A DNA stretch of 64,000 bases from Meconema thalassinum (Eukaryota; Arthropoda; Insecta; Orthoptera; Tettigoniidae), in NCBI GenBank assembly GCA_946902985.2, contig OX336388.2, forward strand, positions 1,696,165,978-1,696,229,977. The letters run 5' to 3'. Within the stretch, counting starts at the first letter, position 1. The number at the start of each line of letters is the position of its first letter. The position numbers and the translations under genes were made by a program. Of this stretch, positions 55,401 through 64,000 are shown piece after piece. Below the pieces are notes generated by a model. It made no database searches, was not told the origin of the DNA, and worked only from the letters and a program-made list of their open reading frames with translations.

Positions 55401-56879
55401 ACAGTAACTTCGATACTAATTATGACAAGTAACAATAACTTCGATACAAATTATGACAGGTAAATGTAACTTCGATACTAATTATGACAAGAAACTCTAA
55501 CTTCGTTACTAATTAAGACAAGTAACAGTAATATTGATAAAAAATTATTTTAGGTAACTGTAACTTCAATACTAATTATGACAGGTAACAGTAACTTCGA
55601 TACTAATTATGTCAGGTAACAGTAACTTCGATAGTAATTATGACAGGAAACTGTAGCTTCGTTACTTATAATGAAAAGTAACTGTAATTTCGATACAAAT
55701 TATGACAGGGAACTGTAACTTCGTTACTAATTATGATAAGTAACTGTAATTTCGATACAAATTATGGCAGGTAACAGTTCCTTCGATACTAATTATGACA
55801 AGGAACTGTAATTTCGATACAAATTATGGCAGGTAACTGTAACTTTGATACTAATTATGGCAGGTAACAGTAACTTCGATACTAATTATGACAGGTAACT
55901 GTAACTTCGTTACTAATTATGACAGGTAACTGTAATTTCGATTCAAATTTTGGCAGGTAACTGTAACTTCGATACTTATTATGACAGATAACAGTAACTT
56001 CGATACTAATTATGACAAGTAACTGTAACTTCGATACTAATTATGACAGGTAACTGTAACTTCGTTACTAATTATGACAAACAACTGTAATTTCGATTCT
56101 AATTATGGCAGGTAACTGTAACTTAGATACTAATTATGACAGGTAACAGCAACTTCGATACTAATTATGACAAGTAACTATAACTTCGATACAAATTATG
56201 ACAGGTAACTGTAACTTCGATACTAATTATGACAAGAAACTCTAAATTCGTTACTAATTATGACAAGTAACTATAATTTTGATAAAAAATTATTGTGGGT
56301 AACTGTAACTTCAATACTAATTATGACAGGTAACAGTAACTTCGATACTAATTATGAAAGGAAACTGTAACTTCGTTACTTATTATGACAAGTAACTTTA
56401 ATTTCGATACTAATTATGGCAGGTTACTGTAACTTCGTTACTAATTATGACAAGTCCCTGTAATTTCGATACAAATTTGGCAGGTAATTTTAATTTCGAC
56501 AATAATTATGACAGGTAACAGTAACTTCGATACTTATTATGACAAGTAACAGTAACTTCGATACTTATTATGACAAGTAACTGTAACTTCAATACTAATT
56601 ATGACAGGTAACTTTAACTTCGTTACTAATTATGACAAGTAACTGTAATTTCGATTCAAATTTTGGCACGTAACTGTAACTTCGATACTTATTATGACAG
56701 GTAACAGTAACTACGATACTAATTATGACAAGTAACTGTAACTTCGATACTTATTATGACAGGTAACTGTAACTTCGTAACTAATTATTACAAGTAACTG
56801 TAATTTCGATACAAATTATGGCAGGTAACATTAACTTGGATACTAATTATGACAAGTAACTGTAATTTCGATACAATTT

Positions 56880-57500
56880 ATGGCAGGTAACACTACCTTC
56901 GATACTAATTATGACAAGTAACAGTACCCTCGATACTAATTATGACAAGTAACTGTAACTTCTATATTAACTATGTCAAGGAACAGTAATTTTGATACAG
57001 ATTATGGCAGGTAACTGTAACTTTGATACTAATTATGAAAGGTAACGGTAACTTCGATACTAATTATGACAAGTTACTGTAACTTCGTTACTAATTATGA
57101 CAAGTAACTGTAATTTCGATACAAATAGTGACAGGTAACTGTAACTTCGTTACTAATTATGACAAGTAACTGTAATTTCGATACAAATTATGGCAGGTAA
57201 CAGTACCTTCGATACTAATTATGACAAGTAACAGTACCCTCGATACTAATTATGACAAGTAACTGTAACTTCTATATTAACTATGTCAAGGAACATTAAT
57301 TTTGATACAGATTATGGCAGGTAACTGTAACTTTGATACTTATTATGACAGGTAACAGTAACATCGATACTAATTATGACAAGTAACTGTAACTTCGTTA
57401 CTAATTATGACACGTAACTGTAATTTCGATACAAATAATGACAGATAACTGTAACTTCGTTACTAATTATGACAAGTAACTGTAATTTCGATACAAATTA
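56880..57500 (+). repeat. 310-base (ten-monomer) tandem duplication
   Basis: The rare run TCTATATTAACTATGTCAAG occurs at 56,961 and 57,271, exactly 310 apart. On each side of it the AGTACCCTCGATACTAATT and GATACAGATTATGG variants repeat in order. The left copy begins with CACTACC and the right with CAGTACC. The AACTATGTC form appears nowhere else that I noticed, so this duplication is local to the right end of the 7.4 kb unit. Confidence 0.87.
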
Positions 57501-60500
57501 TGGCAGGTAACAGTACCTTCGATACAAATTATGACAGGTAACTGTAACTTCGATACTAATTATGACAAGGAAATGTAATTTCGATACAAAATATGGCAGG
57601 TAACTGTAACTTTGATACTAAATATGACAGGTAACAGTACTTCGATACTAATTATGACAAGTAACTGTAACTTCGTTACTTATTATGACAAGTAACTCTA
57701 ATTTTGAAAAAAAATTATGGCAGGTAACAGTAACTTCGATACTAGTTAATACAGGTAACAGTAACTTCGATACTAATTATGATAGGTTACTGTAACATCG
57801 TTACTAATTATGTCAAGTAACTGTAACTTCGATACTAATTATGACAAGTAACTGTAACTTCGATACTTATTAAGACAGGTAACTGTAACTTCATTACTAA
57901 TTATGACAAGAAACTGTAACTTCGATACTAATTATGACAGGTAACTGTATTTTCGATACTATTTATGACAAGTCACTGTAACTTCGATACTAATTATGAC
58001 AGGTAACAGTAACTTCGATATTAATTATGACAAGTAACAGTAACTTCGATACTAATTATGACAAGTAACTGTAATTTCGATACAAATTTTGGCAGGTAAC
58101 TGTAACTTCGATACTAATTATGACAGGTAACAGTAACTTCGATACTAATTAGGACAAGTAACTGTAACATCGATACTAATTATGACAGGTAACTGTAACT
58201 TCGTTACTAATTATGACAATAACTGTAATTTCGATACAAATTATGGCAGGTAACTGTAACTTCGATACTAATTATGACAGGTAACAGTAACTTCGATACT
58301 AATTATGGCAGGTAACTGTAACTTCGTTACTAATTATGACAAGTAACTGTAATATCGTTACAAATTATGGTAGGTAATTGTAATTTCGATACTAATTATG
58401 ACAGGTTACAGTAACTTCGATAGTTATTATGACAAGTAACAGTAACTTCGATACTAATTATGACAAGTAACTGTAACTTCGATACTAATTATGACAGGTA
58501 ACTGTAACTTCGTTACTATTATGACAAGTAACTGTAATTTCGATACAAATTTTGGCAGGTAACTGTAACGTCGATACTAATTAATACAGGTAACAGTAAA
58601 TTCGATACTTTTTAAGACAGGTAACTGTAACTTCATTACTAATTATGACAAGAAACTGTAACTTCGATACTTATTATGACAGGTAACTGTAACTTCGAGA
58701 CTAATTATGACATGTAACTGTAACTTCGATACTAATTATGACAGGTAACAGTAACTTCGAAATTAATTATGACAAGTAACAGTAACTTCGATACTAATTA
58801 TGACAAGTAACTGTAATTTCGATACAAATTTTGGCAGGTAACTGTAACTTCGATACTAATTATGACAGGTAACAGTAACTTCGATACTAATTAGGACAAG
58901 TAACTGTAACATCGATAATAATTATGACAGGTAATTGTAACTTCGTTACTAATTATGACAAGTAACTGTAATTTCGATACAAATTATGGCAGGTAACTGT
59001 AACTTCGATACTAATTATGATAGGTAACAGTAACTTCGATACTAATTATGGCAGGTAACTGTAACTTCGTTACTAATTATGACATGTAACTGTAATTTCG
59101 TTACAAATTATGGTAGGTAATTGTAATTTCGTTACTAATTATGACAGGTAACAGTAACTTCGATACTAATTATGACAAGTAACAGTAACTTCGATACTAA
59201 TTATGACAAGTAACTGTAACTTCGATACTAATTATGACAGGTAACTGTAACTTCGTTACTATTTATGACAAGTAACTGTAATTTCGATACAAATTTTGGC
59301 AGGTAACTGTAACTTCGATACTTATTATGACAGGTAACAGTAACTTCGATACTAATTATGACAAGTAACTGTAACTTCGATACTAATTATGACAGGTAAC
59401 TGTAACATCGTTACTAATTATGACAAGTAACTGTAACTTCGATACAATTATGGCAGGTAACTGTAACTTCGTACTAATTACTACAGGTAACAGTAACTTC
59501 GATACTAATTATGACAGATTACTGTAACATCGTTACTAATTATGTCAAGTAATTGTAACTTCGATACTAATTATGACAAGTAACTGTAAATTCGATACTT
59601 ATTATGACAGGTAACTGTAATTTCGATACAAATTATGGCAGGTAACTGTAACTTCGATACTAATTATGACAGGTAACAGTAACTTCGATACTAATTATGA
59701 CAAGTAACAGTAATTTTGATTAAAAAAATTATGGTAGGTAACTGTAACTTCAATACTAATTATGACAGGTAACAGTAACTTCGATACTAATTATGTCAGG
59801 TAACAGTAACTTCGATAGTAATTATGACAGGAAACTGTAGCTTCGTTACTTATAATGAAAAGGAACTGTACTTTCGATACAAATTATGACAGGTAACTGT
59901 AACTTCGTTACTAATTATGATAAGTAACTGTAATTTCGATACAAATTATGGCAGGTAACAGTTCCTTCGATACTCATTATGACAAGGAACTGTAATTTCG
60001 ATACAAATTATGGCAGGTAACTGTATCTTTGATACTATTTATGGCAGATAACAGTAACTTCGATACTAATTATGACAGGTAACTGTAACTTCGTTACTAA
60101 TTATGACAGGTAACTGTAATTTCGATTCAAATTTTGGCAGGTGACTCTAACTTCGATACTTATTATGACAGGTAACAGTAACTTCGATACTAATTATGAC
60201 AAGAAACTCTAAATTCGTTACTAATTATGACAAGTAACTGTAATTTTGATAAAAAATTATTGTGGGTAACTGTAACTTCAATACTAATTATGACAGGTAA
60301 CAGTAACATCGATACTAATTATGACAGGAAACTGTAACTTCGTTACTTATTATGACAAGTAACTTTAATTTCGATAATAATTATGGCAGGTTACTGTAAC
60401 TTCATTACTAATTATGACAAGTCCCTGTAATTTCGATACAAATTTGGCAGGTAATTGTAATTTCGACACTAATTATGACAGGTAACAGTAACTTCGATAC

Positions 60501-63500
60501 TTATTATGACAAGTAACAGTAACTTCGATACTTATTATGAAAAGTAACTGTAACTTCAATACTAATTATGACAGGTTACTGTAACATCGTTACTAATTAT
60601 GTCAAGTAACTGTAACTTCGATACTAATTATGACAAGTAACTGTAACTTCGATACTTATTAAGACAGGTAACTGTAACTTCATTACTAATTATGACAAGA
60701 AACTGTAACTTCGATACTAATTATGACAGGTAACTGTAACTTCGATACTAATTATGACAAGTAACTGTAACTTCGATACTAATTATGACAGGTAACAGTA
60801 ACTTCGATATTAATTATGACAAGTTACAGTAACTTCCATACTAATTATGACAAGTAACTGTAATTTCGATACAAATTTTGGCAGGTAACTGTTACTTCGA
60901 TACTAATTATGACAGGTAACAGTAACTTCGATACTAATTAGGACAAGTAACTGTAACATCGATACTAATTATGACAGGTAACTGTAACTTCGTTACTAAT
61001 TATGACAAGTAACTGTAATTTCGATACTAATTATGGCAGGTAACCGAACTTCGATACTAATTATGACAGGTAACAGTAACTTCGATTCTAATTATGGCAG
61101 GTAACTGTAACTTCGTTACTAATTATGACAAGTAACTGTAATTTCGTTACAAATTATGGTAGGTAATTGTAATTTCGATACTAATTATGACAGGTAACAG
61201 TAACTTCGATACTAATTATGACAAGTAACAGTAACCTCGATACTAATTATGACAAGTAACTGTAACTTCGATACTAATTATGACAGGTAACTGTAACTTC
61301 GTTACTATTTATGACAAGTAACTGTAATTTCGATACAAATTTTGGCAGGTAACTGTAACTTCGATAATTATTATGACAGGTAACAGTAACTTCGATACTA
61401 ATTATGACAAGTAACTGTAACTTCGATACTAATTATGACAGGTAACTGTAACATCGTTACTTATTATGACAAGTAACTGTAATTTCGATACAAAATATGG
61501 CACGTAACTGTAACTTTGATACTAATTATGACAGGTAACAGTAACTTCGATACTAATTATGACAAGTAACTGTAACTTCGTTACTAATTATGACAAGTAA
61601 CTCTAATTTTGATAAAAAATTATGGCAGGTAACAGTAACTTCGATACTAATTAATACAGGTAACAGTAACTTCGATACTAATTATGACAGGTTACTGTAA
61701 CATCGTTACTAATTATGTCAAGTAACTGTAATTTCGTTACTAATTATGACAAGCAACTGTAACTTCGATACTTATTAAGACAGGTAACTGTAACTTCATT
61801 ACTAATTATGACAAGAAACTGTAACTTCGATGCTAATTATGACAGGTAACTGTAACTTCGAGACTAATTATGACAAGTAACTGTAACTTCGATACTAATT
61901 ATGACAGGTAACAGTAACTTCGATATTAATTATGACAAGTAACAGTAACTTCGATACTAATTATGACAAGTAACTGTAATTTCGATACAAATTTTGGCAG
62001 GTAACTGTAACTTCGATACTAATTATGACAGGTAACAGTAACTTCGATACTAATTAGGACAAGTAACTGTAACATCGATAATAATTATGACAGGTAACTG
62101 TAACTTCGTTACTAATTATGACAAGTAACTGATATTTCGATACAAATTATGGCAGGTAACTGTAACTTCGATACTAATTATGACAGGTAACAGTAACTTC
62201 GATACTAATTATGGCAGGTAACTGTAACTTCGTTACTAATTATGACAAGTAACTGTAATTTCGTTACAAAATTATGGTAGGTAATTGTTATTTCGATACT
62301 AGTTATGACAGGTAACAGTAACTTCGATACTAATTATGACAAGTAACAGTAACTTCGATACTAATTATGAAAAGTAACTGTAACTTCGATACTAATTATG
62401 ACAGGTAACTGTAACTTCGTTACTATTTATGACAAGTAACTGTAATTTCGATACAAATTTTGGCAGGTAACTGTAACTTCGATACTTATTTTGACAAGTA
62501 ACAGTAACTTCGATACTAATTATGACAAGTAACTGTAACTTCGATACTAATTATGACAGGTAACTGTAACATCGTAACTAATTATGACAAGTAACTGTAA
62601 CTTCGATACAAATTATGGCAGGTAACTGTAACTTCGTACTAATTACTACAGGTAACAGTATCTTCGATACTAATTATGACAGATTACTGTAACATTGTTA
62701 CTAATTATGTCAAGTAATTGTTACTTCGATACTAATTATGACAAGTAACTGTAAATTCGATACTTATTATGACAGGTAACTGTAATTTCGATACAAATTA
62801 TGGCAGGTAACTGTAACTTCGATACTAATTATGACAGGTAACAGTAACTTCGATACTAATTATGACAAGTAACTATAACTTCGATACAAATTATGACAGG
62901 TATATGTAACTTCGATACTAATTATGACAAGAAACTCTAACTTCGTTACTAATTATGACAAGTAACAGTAATTTTGATAAAAAAATTATGGTAGGTAACT
63001 GTAACTTCAATACTAATTATGACAGGTAACAGTAACTTCGATACTAATTATGTCAGGTAACAGTAACTTCGATAGTAATTATGACAGGAAACTGTAGCTT
63101 CGTTACTTATAATGAAAAGTAACTGTAATTTCGATACAAATTATGACAGGTAACTGTAACTTCGTTACTAATTATGATAAGTAACTGTAATTTCGATACA
63201 AATTATGGCAGGTAACAGTTCCTTCGATACTCATTATGACAAGGAACTGTAATTTCGATACAAATTATGGAAGGTAACTGTAACTTTGATACTAATTATG
63301 GCAGATAACAGTAACTTCGATACTAATTATGACAGGTAACTGTAACTTCGTTACTAATTATGACAGGTAACTGTAATTTCGATTCAAATTTTGGCAGGTG
63401 ACTTTAACTTCGATACTTATTATGACAGGTAACAGTAACTTCGATACTAATTATGACAAGAAACTCTAAATTCGTTACTAATTATGACAAGTAACTGTAA

Positions 63501-64000
63501 TTTTGATAAAAAATTATTGTGGGTAACTGTAACTTCAATACTAATTATGACAGGTAACAGTAACTTCGATACTAATTATGACAGGAAACTGAAACTTCGT
63601 TACTTATTATGACAAGTAACTTTAATTTCGATACTAATTATGGCAGGTTACTGTAACTTCGTTACTAATTATGACAAGTCCCTGTAATTTCGATACAAAT
63701 TTGGCAGGTAATTGTAATTTCGACACTAATTATGACAGGTAACAGTAACTTCGATACTTATTATGACAAGTAACAGTAACTTCGATACTTATTATGAAAA
63801 GTAACTGTAACTTCAATACTAATTATGACAGGTAACTGTAACTTCGTTACTAATTATGACAAGTAACTGTAATTTTGATTCAAATTTTGGCAGGTAACTG
63901 TAACTTCGATACTTATTATGACAGGTAACAGTAACTACGGTACTAATTATGACAAGTAACTGTAACTTCGATACTAATTATGACAGGTAACTGTAACTTC
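57500..64000 (+). repeat. Nested copies of the 16.4-18.5 kb type, spaced about 0.74, 1.1 and 3.26 kb
   Basis: TGTAGCTTCG at 59,836 and 63,093 is 3,257 apart. GTCCCTG at 60,421 and 63,678 is 3,257 apart, and TTGTGGG at 60,260 and 63,518 is 3,258 apart. So about 58.63-60.56 kb matches 61.80-63.82 kb. Within each unit TTCATTACTAATT recurs: 57,891 and 58,633 (742 apart) on the left, 60,680 and 61,796 (1,116 apart, 36 monomers) on the right. The segment ends with the window, still in satellite. Confidence 0.75.

Larger units (their letters stand above)
49485..56930 (+). repeat. Right unit (about 7.4 kb) of the largest tandem duplication
   Basis: It starts with TACCCTCGATACTAAAT at 49,491 (7,829 from 41,662) and ends after CACTACC at 56,891 (7,444 from 49,447). 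Between, the junction monomers at 50,156 and 52,390 match 42,337 and 45,162 at 7,819 and 7,228, and TGTAGCTTCG at 55,652 matches 48,393 at 7,259. The end type of the left unit directly abuts the start type of this one near 49,485, as expected for a true tandem duplication. Confidence 0.85.
1..64000 (+). repeat. Satellite DNA array, 31-base monomer, about 2,060 head-to-tail units
   Basis: Every part of the window is the same 31-base unit in the same orientation. The first ATAC motifs start at 1, 32 and 63, and this spacing holds across the window apart from rare one- or two-base indels. The consensus is GTAACTGTAACTTCG (15 bases) followed by ATACTAATTATGACAG (16 bases), with 11 A, 10 T, 5 G and 5 C. 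The window starts inside a monomer and ends inside one. No stretch longer than a monomer departs from the pattern, so there is no gene, RNA gene, mobile element or unique spacer to report, including in all stretches over 300 bases. Long simple satellites like this belong to eukaryotic heterochromatin; centromeric, pericentromeric, subtelomeric and sex-chromosome locations are all possible. Orientation here is given for the arbitrary phase chosen. Confidence 0.98.

Noticed and set aside
1..64000. CRISPR array (regularly spaced repeats of about 31 bases)
   Set aside because: The whole period is repeat. There are no unique spacers between the repeats, no leader and no cas genes, and variation is scattered over the unit.
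1..64000. CENP-B box in each monomer
   Set aside because: A-class monomers match the first half (TTCG, four bases, then A), but the required CGGG half is absent; the bases there are TTAT. The resemblance does not support a CENP-B site or a centromere call.
1..64000. Centromere identity of the array
   Set aside because: Size and uniformity would fit, but nothing in the sequence separates a centromere from pericentromeric, subtelomeric or sex-chromosome satellite.
1..64000. Tandemly repeated protein-coding minisatellite
   Set aside because: The forward consensus has four stop words per monomer (TAA three times, TGA once), and the frame shifts by one base each unit, so each frame meets stops about every 23 bases on average. 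The reverse strand also carries TAA and TAG in each unit.
1..64000. Transposon, terminal inverted repeats or target-site duplications
   Set aside because: No stretch departs from the 31-base pattern and no monomer is inverted. The only inverted repeats are the short GTAAC/GTTAC arms inside E-class monomers.
1..64000. Telomere-type repeat
   Set aside because: The unit is 31 bases with both G and C on each strand; no short G-rich telomere motif is present at either edge.
1..64000. Strict 155-base higher-order repeat
   Set aside because: Five-monomer order is common, but measured intervals between A-class monomers range from 62 to 310 bases, so a fixed pentamer unit is not supported.

Overview
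The whole window is one satellite DNA array. A unit of 31 bases repeats head to tail from base 1 to base 64,000, roughly 2,060 times, and both window edges cut through a monomer, so the array continues on both sides. The commonest unit reads GTAACTGTAACTTCG and then ATACTAATTATGACAG; it is about 32% G+C and holds one CpG. I see no gene, tRNA, rRNA, transposon, unique spacer or inverted monomer anywhere. Monomers vary by single-base changes and rare one- or two-base indels. A 64 kb uninterrupted satellite of this kind indicates a eukaryotic chromosome, in heterochromatin or another recombination-prone repeat domain. The sequence does not identify the species, and I cannot tell whether the array is centromeric.

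There are three levels of structure. First, monomers fall into recurring classes, set mainly at seven positions (T6/A6, C11/T11, A16/T16, T20/A20, A28/G28, G31/A31, and a GTCCCTG start). Second, the classes often follow a five-monomer order (155 bases), but loosely: intervals between the GGCAG-type monomers run from 2 to 10 units. Third, rare shared variants show that the window is a mosaic of segmental duplications of 124 bases to about 7.8 kb, nested in one another and also repeated at distances of 6 to 31 kb.

Layout. About 1-3,750 resembles 24.6-28.2 kb, and its first part also resembles 18.5-20.4 kb and 32.4-34 kb. 3.95-5.16 kb resembles 30.45-31.82 kb. 5.2-11.4 kb resembles 36.4-42.7 kb. 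11.46-13.3 kb is a 931-base tandem pair, and 13.46-15.0 kb is an almost perfect 775-base tandem pair. 15.0-18.5 kb resembles 45.0-48.3 and 52.2-55.6 kb. 17.8-20.4 kb resembles 24.1-26.6 kb. 20.5-24.1 kb is a patchwork that includes a copy of 11.8-14.1 kb. 26.6-30.4 kb holds a pair spaced 2,266 bases. 33.66-39.1 kb is a tandem pair of about 2.5 and 3.0 kb. 41.66-56.9 kb is a large tandem pair of about 7.8 and 7.4 kb. 56.88-57.5 kb is a 310-base pair. 57.5 kb to the end is a set of nested copies spaced about 0.74, 1.1 and 3.26 kb.

Nothing here encodes a protein in any convincing way. The interest lies in the readable duplication history, a junction scar copied to six places, the 31-base unit (close to three helical turns), and short motifs (TAATTA, TGACAG, TAACTG, CAG|GTAA, a GTAAC/GTTAC hairpin) that the array repeats hundreds of times. 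All alignments were made by eye, so block edges are good to about one monomer unless stated.
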